44,112 bases of DNA, taken from Actinomycetales bacterium Actino_02. Lineage in GTDB: Bacteria; Actinomycetota; Actinomycetes; Propionibacteriales; Propionibacteriaceae. The stretch lies in contig LUYM01000005.1 in NCBI GenBank assembly GCA_001603275.1, positions 1-44,112 of the forward strand, given 5' to 3'. Under the pieces are notes generated by a model that had not been told where the DNA came from, did not search any database, and saw only the letters and a program-made list of their open reading frames with translations. This document shows positions 15,680 to 23,413 of the stretch, in pieces. Positions within the stretch are counted from its first letter, which is position 1. Each line of letters opens with the position of its first letter. The translations under genes were made by a program, and so were the position numbers.

Positions 15680-17785
15680 TCAGCCGGTGCGTCCGTCCGG
15701 GCCGCAGAGGGCGTTCAGGGCGGCCACGGTGACCGCGCTGCCGCCGCGGCGTCCGTGGACGACCAGGTACTCCAAGCCGAGTTCGTTGGCGGCCAGGGCC
15801 TGCTTGGATTCGGCTGCGCCGACGAAGCCGACCGGGATGCCGAGCACCGCGGCCGGGGCCAGGGCCGGCTCGGCGGCGACCACTTCGAGCAGGTGGAACA
15901 GCGCGGTCGGGGCGTTGCCGATGGCGACCACGGCCCCGGGCAGCAAGGGGCGCCACAGCTCGACGGCCGCAGCGGTCTTGGTGGTGCCCAGCTCGGCGGC
16001 CAGGGCGTCCAGCCGCGGATCTCCGAGCAGGCAGAGCACCTGGTTGTCGCGCGGCAGCCGAGACCGGATCACGCCGCTGGCCACCATCTTCGAATCGCAC
16101 AGGATCGGGGCGCCGGCCCGCAGGGCTGCGGTGGCGGCGTCCGCGAAGCCGTCCGACCAGGCCAAGTCGTCGACCAGGTCCGGCTGACCGGATGCGTGCA
16201 CCATTCGGATCGCGGCCGCCCGCAGCCCGTCCGGCACCCGGCTCAGGTCGGTCTCCGCCTCGATGATGGCGAACGACTGCCGGTAGATCTCCGCCCCGTC
16301 CCGCAAGTACTCCTTCGTCCCCCCCATCACGGGGACGGTTCCATTACCGTCCACTGAGGTATCCGGGTCGGCGGCGGCGGTCTCGTCCATCGCGGGACGC
16401 AGGTCCGCAGAAGAGGGGACTGTCCCCCTTTCTGCAGTGTCGTGGTCCATCGCGGGAAGGCGATCGGTCGGCTGGACGGTAATGGAACCGTCCCCGCATC
16501 TTGTGCTGACAGGGGTGGACGGTAATGGAACCGTCCCCGAGGACCAGGCGGCGACGAGGTGGTCGCGGACGGCGCGGGAGCGGCGCGGATCGCCGCCGGC
16601 CAGGACGGCCACCGACAGGCCGTCGATGGTGGCGGTGGCCGGAGTCCAGGCCGAGCCCTGGTCGGCCCGGTCGGCGCGGACGCAGAAGGTGTGCCGGGCC
16701 TCGGCGGCCGCAGCCACCTGCGCATTGGTCTCCGGGTCGTCGGTAGCGGCCAGGACGTACCAGGCGCCGTCCAGATCGGACTCCAGGAAGGTGCGCTCGC
16801 GCCAGCCGATCTTCCCGGCCTCGGCCAGCGCGGCCAGCGCCGGATGCAGTTCGGGGGCGATCACAGTCACCTCGGCCCCGGCTGCCAGCAGCTTCGGCAC
16901 CCGGCGCCGGTTCACGCAGCCGCCACCGACCGCCACGACCTTGCGTCCGGTCAACAGCAGGCCGCTCAGATAGGCCGACGAACCGGCCTCGGCACGCAGC
17001 TTCAGGACGCCCTCCCGGTAGCGCTGGACGACCACCTCGGCCAGCTCGGTGCAGGCCCCGATCACGTCGGCTACCCGCACTTCGATCTCGGGATGGGCGG
17101 CCACGAACTCGGCGGTCTGCTGGTGCACCCACTGGTCGAGCCGTCCGGTGAACAGGAAGTGCGGCATCACCACGATCCGCCGGCTGCCGCTCGCTGCGGC
17201 CTGGGCCAGCGCCTCGGGCAGCGACGGCCGAGCCACCTGGATAAACGCCGCGGCCACCTGCCGATAGCCGCCGGCCTCGAACAGCAGCCGGGTCAGCCGG
17301 ACGTGGTCGGCATTGGTCTCGGCGATGCTGCAGCCGCGCCCGACCAGGATCACGTCGGTATCGTCCGCCGCCCACTCACCGCGGGCTGCGTCGATCCGCT
17401 GCCGGACCGCAGCCAGCAAGGCCTTCGGTGAGCCCAGGTGCCGGGTGTAGGCCACGGCGGCATCCGGCTGAGTGGCCTGGGCGTCGGCGATCGCCTCGGG
17501 GATGTCGTCGCGGACGTGGCCGCCACTGCCGATCATCAGCGGCACCACCACGGCCCGGCCATGCTCGGCCAGCAGCGGGGCCAGCGCGTCCGCGATCGGC
17601 GGCTCGGTGAGCTCGACGAAGCCGGCTTCGACCTGGACGTCCGGTAACAACGCCTGCACCCGGGCCACCAACTCCGCGGCTTGGGCCGCCCCGGCGGCCA
17701 CCCGGGTGCCGTGGCCGGCGATCACCAGCGGCGGGGTGGCCGCGGCGGGCGCGGAAGGGGTGGGCGACAGGTTCGGGTGGCTCAT
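15680..17785 (-). CDS. cbiX-cysG-cobH: three-domain fusion: CbiX cobaltochelatase, CysG-type precorrin-2 dehydrogenase, precorrin-8X methylmutase (CobH/CbiC)
   Basis: The 701-residue reading frame joins three enzymes. Residues 1-265: sirohydrochlorin chelatase of the long CbiX type with two half-domains, including GHGTR, MIGSGGHVRDD and MPHFLFTGRLDQW histidines. Residues about 270-410: NAD-dependent precorrin-2 dehydrogenase, with GRKVVAVGGGCVNRRRV and VLAATDDPETN. Residues about 488-701: precorrin-8X methylmutase, with YLRDGAEIYRQSFAII and SKMVASGVIRSRL. These would convert precorrin-2 to cobalt-factor II and later move the C11 methyl to C12. The 75-residue linker (412-487) is encoded by DNA carrying three copies of the dispersed palindromic repeat plus a GGGGACTGTCCCC palindrome, all in frame. 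An internal ATG at 16327 could start a separate CobH but lacks a clear ribosome site. Its ATG overlaps the cbiEGH stop. Confidence 0.88.
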   Translation of the reverse strand: MSHPNLSPTPSAPAAATPPLVIAGHGTRVAAGAAQAAELVARVQALLPDVQVEAGFVELTEPPIADALAPLLAEHGRAVVVPLMIGSGGHVRDDIPEAIADAQATQPDAAVAYTRHLGSPKALLAAVRQRIDAARGEWAADDTDVILVGRGCSIAETNADHVRLTRLLFEAGGYRQVAAAFIQVARPSLPEALAQAAASGSRRIVVMPHFLFTGRLDQWVHQQTAEFVAAHPEIEVRVADVIGACTELAEVVVQRYREGVLKLRAEAGSSAYLSGLLLTGRKVVAVGGGCVNRRRVPKLLAAGAEVTVIAPELHPALAALAEAGKIGWRERTFLESDLDGAWYVLAATDDPETNAQVAAAAEARHTFCVRADRADQGSAWTPATATIDGLSVAVLAGGDPRRSRAVRDHLVAAWSSGTVPLPSTPVSTRCGDGSITVQPTDRLPAMDHDTAERGTVPSSADLRPAMDETAAADPDTSVDGNGTVPVMGGTKEYLRDGAEIYRQSFAIIEAETDLSRVPDGLRAAAIRMVHASGQPDLVDDLAWSDGFADAATAALRAGAPILCDSKMVASGVIRSRLPRDNQVLCLLGDPRLDALAAELGTTKTAAAVELWRPLLPGAVVAIGNAPTALFHLLEVVAAEPALAPAAVLGIPVGFVGAAESKQALAANELGLEYLVVHGRRGGSAVTVAALNALCGPDGRTG
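16331..16352. repeat. dispersed palindromic repeat inside coding linker
   Basis: One plus-orientation copy of the repeat with core GGACGGTTCCATTACCGTCC (7-bp arms, 6-nt loop). It lies inside the cbiX-cysG-cobH frame, immediately before the CobH domain. Confidence 0.9.
16415..16427. repeat. GGGGACTGTCCCC palindrome in coding linker
   Basis: A 13-bp perfect palindrome (6-bp arms around one base) that recurs at 34355-34367. It is found near the longer palindromic repeats in both places, so the two motifs probably belong to one repeat family. Confidence 0.75.
16474..16538. repeat. two further dispersed palindromes in coding linker
   Basis: Two minus-orientation copies of the core palindrome, at 16474-16495 and 16517-16538, starting 43 bp apart. 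The 43-bp spacing equals the period of the tandem array at 22143-22250. Both are translated as part of the fusion linker. Confidence 0.9.
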
Positions 17786-20202
17786 CGGTTCATCCAGTGG
17801 TAGTCGCGTGGGGTCACCATGGCGGTGCCGCCGACGCCGGCGGGCAGGTAGCGGGTGGTCGAGGAACCGATCACGACAAGGGAGTTCATGTTCACCACGG
17901 ACGGGTCGAAATCGGCGATCGTCGACAAGGTGACCCGCTGGTCGGGCCGGTCGGCCTCCTCGACCACGGCGATCGGCGTGGTCGCTGGCCGGTGTTCGGC
18001 GAAGATGGCCACCGCGTCGGGCAGGTGATGCAGCCGGGTCCGGCTGCGCGGGTTGTAGAGCACGGTGACCAGGTCGGCCTGCGCCGCGGCCCGCAGCCGT
18101 TTGGTGATGGTGTCCCAGTCGGTGTGCAGATCCGACAGCGAAATGGTGGCGTGGTCGTGGCCCAGCGGTGCCCCCAGAATCGCGGACGCGGCCAGGCTGG
18201 CGGTCACACCCGGGACGATCTCCACGTCGATCCCGTCGGTGCCCTGCTCGAGGGTGGGCGAGGCCATGGCGTAGATGGCCGGGTCGCCGGAGCAGACCAG
18301 GGCCACCTTGTTGCCCTGCCGGGCCAGTTCGATGGCCGTGGCGGTCCGCTCGGCCTCCTTGCCCATCGGGGTGGACGCGATCCGCACCCCGGGGGCCAGC
18401 AGATCCTTGATCTGGGCCACATAGGGCCGGTAGCCGACCACCACCGAGGCCTCCCGGACGGCGGCCTGTGCCCGCGGAGTGGTCAGATCCCGGGAGCCGG
18501 GGCCGAGCCCGACCACGGTCAGTTTGCCGCGGGCCGGGAGCCGTCCGATGGCGCAGGTGGCCTGTGGCGTCCGCTGCTTTTCGACGATCAAGCTCGCCCC
18601 GTGGGCCAGCACGGACGCCTCGGCCACGCTCGGGGTGCCCACCGCCCGCAGCGGGGCCTCGCTGGGGTTCGGCACGTCCTGGGCGGCCAGGACCTCGGCA
18701 GGATAGGTCACCAGCGGGATGCCGAGTTCGACGGCCAAGGCGACCAGGCCCGGCTCGTCGGCTTTCGCATCAACCGTTGTCAGTGCGGCAAGGGAGGTCA
18801 GGGCCAGGCCGGCCTCGGTGAGGCTCTCGGTGAGCAGTGCTCGCAGCGCGGACGACTCGGTGCCGGCATTGCAGCCCAGCCCGGCGACCAGGCTGGGCGG
18901 GTTCAGCACCACGGTGGGCAGCGCGGACGGCTCGGTGAGCCGATCGGTGACCAGGATCAGCCCGGCCAGCTCGGAGTCGTCGGTTAGCCCATCGGTCGCC
19001 TGACCGGTCTGCACGGTGACGTTCGCGGGCAGCGCGGGCAGCGGCCACGGCTGGCTGCGGACGACCCGCACCGGACGTTCGTCCAGGATCGCCCGGGTCA
19101 CCTCGGCGACGGCTCCCGACCACGGCCAGCCGAGGGTGTCCAGGCCGGGCAGGCCGACCGCATCGGTGGCGGTGGTCAGCACGGCAGTGGCGTCCAGGCC
19201 GTCGGCGAGTCGGCGGGCCAGCTCGTTGGCACCGCCGGTATGCCCGCCGACCAGGGGAATCGCAAAGCGTCCGGCTTCGTCCAGGACGACCACACCTGGG
19301 TCGGTCAGCTTCGATTGGAGCAGAGGAGCAATGATCCGGGTGGTCGCACCCAGAGCCAGGTGAGATATCACCAGATCACATTCGGCCCAGGCCTGGGGCA
19401 GACCGGCGACCGCCCCCGCGGTGTATCGCCGGGTGGTCACGCCCAAGATGGCGTCCACCCGGTCGGCCCGCGCCTGGCTGGCCAACCCTGAGGTGACTTG
19501 GCCGATCACCGGCTCGGGCCGCCCGGCCACAGCGGACGTGGCGGCGTCCACTGCGGGGCCTGCGGGGCTGGCCTCGGCGACCAGCCCGGCCCAGGCCGGA
19601 TCGGACGCGGTTGGCGGCCGGTCCAGGATCAGCACCACATTCGGTTCCACCGGCTCGGCGGTGAGCGCCTCGGCTCCGGTGAGCACTCGCACTCGCTGGT
19701 CGGGCTCACCCAGCCGCTCGGCCAGCACCCAGTGACGCTCCAGTTCGCTCAGCCCGGCGGCCAACTCGCGGATGCCGTGCTCGGCCGAGGTGAACACCGC
19801 CACCTTCGCGCAGTCCCTAGCCAGCCGCAGGGCTGGCTCCAGCGGACGGCCGTGCACGCTGACCACGGCGGCGTCGTCCCAGGGCAGACCGACCGCGGCG
19901 AACGCCAACGCGATGGATGACACGGCGGGCACCACCTGCGGCCGCAACCCGTGGCGGCGCAGCGCGCGCAGCACCCCGAAGTAGCCCGGGTCGCCGCTGG
20001 CCACCACCAGCACGTCCGCTTCGGTCGGCAGGGCGAGAATCTGATCGACGGCGACACTGAGCGCGCCCAGAACGATCCGGCGCTCAGGCGCCACGGCCAG
20101 GGCGTCCAACTGGCGGGTGCCGGCCACCACCCAATCGGCGTCGGCCGCAGCCGCCCGCAGCCGGTCGTCGGGGGCGCCGAGCAGGCCGTGGACGGTGATC
20201 AC
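17782..20202 (-). CDS. cbiEGH: three-domain fusion: CbiE methyltransferase, CbiG hydrolase, CobJ/CbiH C17-methyltransferase
   Basis: The 806-residue protein has CbiE (about 1-195; VHGLLGAPDDR, VVASGDPGYFGV), the C5-methylating half of CobL; CbiG (about 215-540; LVGGHTGGANELARRL, VAGLGCNAGTESSALRALL), which opens the delta-lactone and releases the two-carbon fragment in the anaerobic route; and CbiH/CobJ (about 557-800; LTVVGLGPGSRDLTTP, VCSGDPAIYAMASP, YNPRSRTR), which methylates C17 with ring contraction. Bringing CbiH and CbiG together makes chemical sense, because ring contraction is followed by lactone opening. CbiEGH fusions are reported from propionibacteria. The GTG at 20202 overlaps the cobM stop and has an AAGGAG site. 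CbiT, the other half of CobL, is separate at 28289. Confidence 0.93.
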   Translation of the reverse strand: MITVHGLLGAPDDRLRAAAADADWVVAGTRQLDALAVAPERRIVLGALSVAVDQILALPTEADVLVVASGDPGYFGVLRALRRHGLRPQVVPAVSSIALAFAAVGLPWDDAAVVSVHGRPLEPALRLARDCAKVAVFTSAEHGIRELAAGLSELERHWVLAERLGEPDQRVRVLTGAEALTAEPVEPNVVLILDRPPTASDPAWAGLVAEASPAGPAVDAATSAVAGRPEPVIGQVTSGLASQARADRVDAILGVTTRRYTAGAVAGLPQAWAECDLVISHLALGATTRIIAPLLQSKLTDPGVVVLDEAGRFAIPLVGGHTGGANELARRLADGLDATAVLTTATDAVGLPGLDTLGWPWSGAVAEVTRAILDERPVRVVRSQPWPLPALPANVTVQTGQATDGLTDDSELAGLILVTDRLTEPSALPTVVLNPPSLVAGLGCNAGTESSALRALLTESLTEAGLALTSLAALTTVDAKADEPGLVALAVELGIPLVTYPAEVLAAQDVPNPSEAPLRAVGTPSVAEASVLAHGASLIVEKQRTPQATCAIGRLPARGKLTVVGLGPGSRDLTTPRAQAAVREASVVVGYRPYVAQIKDLLAPGVRIASTPMGKEAERTATAIELARQGNKVALVCSGDPAIYAMASPTLEQGTDGIDVEIVPGVTASLAASAILGAPLGHDHATISLSDLHTDWDTITKRLRAAAQADLVTVLYNPRSRTRLHHLPDAVAIFAEHRPATTPIAVVEEADRPDQRVTLSTIADFDPSVVNMNSLVVIGSSTTRYLPAGVGGTAMVTPRDYHWMNR

Positions 20203-21011
20203 TGGGGCTCCTTGGTGATGAGTGCGCTGCCGTCGGCGGCCCGGAACTCGTGCCGGAAGCCGGGGTGGTACAGGTGGCTGCGGGTGGTCGAGGTCTCGGC
20301 CAGCGCCGGGCCGACCAGCACCACGGTGTGCTTCCACAGCTTGTGTTCGCGCATGGTCGCCGACAGCTCGTCCAGCCGGCAGCGCAGCAGCAGCTGGTCG
20401 GGCCAGCTGACCCGGTAGCCGACGATGCAGGGGGTGTCGGCCGGGTAGCCACCGGCCAGCAGCTCGTCCTGCAGCACCTTGTTGCGGGCCGCCGACAGGT
20501 ACAGCGCCATGGTGGCGCCATGGGCGGCGAAGCCGCGGACGGTTTCCCGGTCCGGCATCGGGGTGCGGCCACCCTCCAGCCGGGTCAGGATCAGGCTTTG
20601 GGAGACCTCCGGGACGGTGATCTCGGCGTCGGCGGCCGCGGCAGCAGCCGAGAACGCCGAGACGCCCGGGATGGTCCGGTGGGCGAGGCCGAGTTGGTCG
20701 CAGACCCGGCGCTGCTCGGCGGTGGCGCCATAGATGCTCGGGTCACCGGTGTGCACCCGGGCCACCAGCAGCCCCTCGTCGCGGGCCCGCTCGTACAGCG
20801 GCGTGATCTCCTCCAGGGACGCACTGGCCGAGTCGACCAGCAGCGCTCCCGGCTTGAGGTTGGCCACGATTCCGGCATCGACAAGGCTGGACGCCCAGAT
20901 CACGATGTCGGCTGCGGCGATCACGGCGGCCCCGCGGACGGTGATCAGGTCGGACGCGCCCGGCCCGGCGCCGACGAAAACCACCTCGCCGACGGGGGTC
21001 TCGGCGCTCAC
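20199..21011 (-). CDS. cobM: precorrin-4 C11-methyltransferase (CobM/CbiF)
   Basis: CobM adds the C11 methyl to precorrin-4 or its cobalt form. The 270-residue protein has the tetrapyrrole-methylase signatures VVFVGAGPGASDLITVRG, VHTGDPSIYGATAEQ, and IPGVSAFSAAAAA, plus EVSQSLILTRLEGGRTPMP, which is specific for CobM/CbiF over its relatives. The start is a GTG at 21011 overlapping the cobI stop (GTGA); the stop overlaps the cbiEGH start. It is the second gene under the cobalamin riboswitch. Confidence 0.96.
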   Translation of the reverse strand: MSAETPVGEVVFVGAGPGASDLITVRGAAVIAAADIVIWASSLVDAGIVANLKPGALLVDSASASLEEITPLYERARDEGLLVARVHTGDPSIYGATAEQRRVCDQLGLAHRTIPGVSAFSAAAAAADAEITVPEVSQSLILTRLEGGRTPMPDRETVRGFAAHGATMALYLSAARNKVLQDELLAGGYPADTPCIVGYRVSWPDQLLLRCRLDELSATMREHKLWKHTVVLVGPALAETSTTRSHLYHPGFRHEFRAADGSALITKEPQ

Positions 21012-21769
21012 AGTCGGCCGCCGATGCCGTCGCGGGCCGGGACGATCTGCACCGTGGAGAAGTAGGGTGCGCTGGTTTCGGTGACCTCGGCGAGCGGGGT
21101 GATCGTCTGGTCCGGACGGCCGAGGTTCACCCCGAGGATGCCGTCCCGGCCGGATGCGGCCACCAGGGCCCGCAGTTCGGCCAGCTGGCGTCCGCCCTTG
21201 TAGGCGACCACGGTGTCGGAGTGGGCCAGGGCGTCCCGGACGGTCTCCAGCCCGGCCGTGGCCGGCACCAGGGTGAGCGACTCGGTGCCCTCGACCAGCG
21301 GCGTCCGGCTGGCCGCGGCGAGAGCTTGCATGGCAGTGATGCCCGGCACGACCGACACGTCAACGCCGGGCATCACCGCCTGTACTTGGGCGGCGAGGTA
21401 GGAGAACGTCGAGTAGACGCTCGGATCGCCGACGGTGGCGAAGGCGACCGTGGTCGCCCCCGCGGAGAAGGCATCGACCGCCGCCTGAGCGGAGGCCTGC
21501 CAGGATTCGATGCGCGCGCTGCCGACGCCGCGCCGCTGGGCCATGCTGAACGGGATCCGGCACAGCTTGGCCTCGGATTGCGGGCAGGCGGCCAGGACGA
21601 TCTGCTCGGCGCGTCCGGCCGCGTCGGCGCTGGTTTCGGTGGCCGGCACCAGGATCACGTCCGCCCGCTGCAGGACGGCGACCGCCTTGACGGTGATGAG
21701 TTCTGGGTCGCCAGGACCCACGCCCACCCCAACCAGAGTGTGCGTCGGGGGAGCAGGCGTTGCCGCCAT
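21008..21769 (-). CDS. cobI: precorrin-2 C20-methyltransferase (CobI/CbiL)
   Basis: CobI methylates C20 of precorrin-2 (or cobalt-factor II). The 253-residue protein shows LVGVGVGPGDPELITVKAV, ATVGDPSVYSTFSYL, VVPGITAMQALAA and a C-terminal VNLGRPDQTITPL segment, fitting CobI/CbiL. The ATG at 21769 is preceded by a strong GAGGAGG site. It is the first gene after the cobalamin riboswitch, so its translation or transcription is the most direct target of B12 feedback. It overlaps cobM by four bases. Confidence 0.95.
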   Translation of the reverse strand: MAATPAPPTHTLVGVGVGPGDPELITVKAVAVLQRADVILVPATETSADAAGRAEQIVLAACPQSEAKLCRIPFSMAQRRGVGSARIESWQASAQAAVDAFSAGATTVAFATVGDPSVYSTFSYLAAQVQAVMPGVDVSVVPGITAMQALAAASRTPLVEGTESLTLVPATAGLETVRDALAHSDTVVAYKGGRQLAELRALVAASGRDGILGVNLGRPDQTITPLAEVTETSAPYFSTVQIVPARDGIGGRL

Positions 21770-21794
21770 GGAGCCTCCTCAGGTTTCCGCGCCC

Positions 21795-21930
21795 GATGTG
21801 TTGCTCGGCAGCGAGGCGAGTTCCTGGCTCCCGGAATCGCTTCCGGTCACAGTGGCGGGACCGCCCCGGACTCGCCCTTTCGGGGCTCACCGGAGTTCCT
21901 GCGCTGATCGCTGCGGGGCTCAGTCTGGCA
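21795..21930 (-). promoter_or_regulatory. cobalamin (B12) riboswitch upstream of cobI
   Basis: Read on the minus strand, the leader contains CAGGAACTCCGGTGAG, then GAGTCC, GGCGGTCCCGCCACTGTG, then the B12 box GAGCCAGGAACTCGCC. This is the order and spacing of the cobalamin riboswitch core. It ends close to the cobI ribosome site. Binding of adenosylcobalamin would be expected to repress cobI and, through coupling, the genes below it. The 5' boundary is approximate. Confidence 0.93.
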
Positions 21931-22016
21931 CACTCGGCGGGGTCGGATTGACCAGTGGCGAGATGCTGACCGCGTCCCCATCGCAGAGCGCCGGTGTTTC
22001 GGACGGGAGTCTTGTC

Positions 22017-22128
22017 GCCGGGTCGGGGAGCCTGCTCTCGAACTCCGTGGCTGGGTTCGGTGGTCGGGTATTGCGGGGTGGGGTGCGGGTTTTCCTTTAG
22101 GTTCTTCGAACGGTCTCCCCGTCCCGGC
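22017..22128. repeat. 112-bp hairpin element, copy 1
   Basis: The element begins GCCGGGTCGGGGAG and ends CTCCCCGTCCCGGC, so its ends are inverted repeats; here the left arm has drifted inside. The middle contains CGAACTCCGTGG and TTCCTTTAGGTTCTTCGAA, conserved in all four copies. With flanks, 22004-22131 repeats at 22273-22400 with only two differences. It lies just upstream of the cobI riboswitch. Confidence 0.9.
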
Positions 22129-22142
22129 TTCCGCGGTCTGGT

Positions 22143-22271
22143 GGGGACGGTTCCATTACCGTCCAGGCCTGTCATCGCGATTCGTGGGGACGGTTCCATT
22201 ACCGTCCAGGCCTGTCATCGCGATTCGTGGGGACGGTTCCATTACCGTCCGGCCTGGTCAGCGGGGTGCTG
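22143..22271. repeat. 43-bp tandem array of palindromic repeats
   Basis: The core palindrome occurs at 22143-22164, 22186-22207 and 22229-22250, exactly 43 bp apart, with identical 21-bp spacers between the first two pairs. The third unit decays into GGCCTGGTCAGC, a follower also seen near 35115. It is flanked on both sides by copies of the 112-bp element. Confidence 0.92.
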
Positions 22272-22285
22272 GCGGGAGTCTTGTC

Positions 22286-22397
22286 GCCGGGTCGGGGAGA
22301 CTGCTCTCGAACTCCGTGGCTGGGTTCGGTGGTCGGGTATTGCGGGGTGGGGTGCGGGTTTTCCTTTAGGTTCTTCGAACGGTCTCCCCGACCCGGC
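22286..22397. repeat. 112-bp hairpin element, copy 2
   Basis: Almost identical to copy 1, 269 bp away. The similarity with copy 4 continues past the right end, through TTGTTCGCCGAGT and CGACCTGGG (to about 22428), up to the cobD leader. The closeness of copies 1 and 2 suggests a recent local duplication. Confidence 0.9.
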
Positions 22398-22459
22398 TTC
22401 CTTTGTTCGCCGAGTACCACGACCTGGGGAAGGCGATGGGCGAGAGTGAAGGAGTGGGC

Positions 22460-23413
22460 ATGGCGCGGACGGGTGTGCTGACCGCCGCCGGGCTGGTGCT
22501 CGGCTGGCTGGCCGATCAGGCGATCGGCGATCCGCGGCGCGGCCATCCAGTGGCTGGCTTTGGCCAGCTGGCTACTGCTTTTGAGCGAGTCAGCTATGCC
22601 GACCGGCGAGTCAATGGGGTACTCAACGAGGTCGTGCTGGTCAGTGCCGTCGCCGGACTCGGGGTGGTGCTGAGTTCTGGCGCGCGACGTCCGGTTGCCC
22701 GGGTGTGCCTGACTGCGCTGGCCACCTGGACGGTGCTCGGCGGACGGTCACTGGCTCGCGAGGCAGAGGCCGTCGCCGCCCATCTGGCCGCCGACGATCT
22801 GGACGCTGCCCGCGAGCAGGTCAGCCACCTGGTGAGTCGGGATCCGCAGACACTGGACGCCGACGGCGTCGCCCGGGCCGCCCTGGAATCGGTGGCCGAG
22901 AACACCTCCGATGCCGTGGTGGCGCCGCTGTTCTGGGGGGCGGTGGCGGGAATACCGGGGCTGCTGGCCTACCGGGCGATCAACACCCTGGACGCCATGG
23001 TCGGCTACCGCAATGCCCGCTACGGCAACTTCGGCTGGGCCGCGGCGAAGCTCGATGATGCGGCCAACTGGCTGCCGGCTCGGCTGGCCGGGGCGCTGGC
23101 GGTGGCGGCGGCACCGGTGGTCGGAGGCGATCCGGGCCAGGCTGTCCGGGCCATCGTCGAACAGTCCGGGGCCCACCCCAGCCCGAATGGCGGGGTGGTC
23201 GAAGCCGGTTTCGCCGGGGCGCTCGGGGTCCGGATCGGTGGACGAAACAGCTACGGCGGCGTGGTCGAGGACCGCGGCGAGCTCGGCTTCGGGTCGGCCC
23301 CGACGGCGTCCGATCTGGTCCGGGCGAATCGGCTGGCGCTGGCGGTCTCGGCCGGATCGGTGCTGGTCAGCGCCGGATTAGCCGCGCTGGTGCACCGAGG
23401 CCGGCTGCGATGA
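22460..23413 (+). CDS. cobD: adenosylcobinamide-phosphate synthase (CobD/CbiB)
   Basis: CobD attaches aminopropanol or its phosphate to adenosylcobyric acid, forming adenosylcobinamide. The 317-residue membrane protein has an N-terminal hydrophobic segment followed by LADQAIGDPRRGHPVAGFG, then SRDPQTLDADGVARAALESV, SDAVVAPLFWGA and NTLDAMVGYRN, all typical of the family, with further hydrophobic segments at both ends. The ATG at 22460 has an AAGGAG site six bases upstream. The sequence further 5' is repeat-derived. It is divergent from cobI, and the stop overlaps the cobK start. It uses the product of the CobC-like domain encoded at 25163-27616. Confidence 0.94.
   Translation: MARTGVLTAAGLVLGWLADQAIGDPRRGHPVAGFGQLATAFERVSYADRRVNGVLNEVVLVSAVAGLGVVLSSGARRPVARVCLTALATWTVLGGRSLAREAEAVAAHLAADDLDAAREQVSHLVSRDPQTLDADGVARAALESVAENTSDAVVAPLFWGAVAGIPGLLAYRAINTLDAMVGYRNARYGNFGWAAAKLDDAANWLPARLAGALAVAAAPVVGGDPGQAVRAIVEQSGAHPSPNGGVVEAGFAGALGVRIGGRNSYGGVVEDRGELGFGSAPTASDLVRANRLALAVSAGSVLVSAGLAALVHRGRLR

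Noticed and set aside
22143-22271. Possible CRISPR array
   Set aside because: The spacers are identical, there are only three units, and no cas genes are near; it is a tandem repeat.
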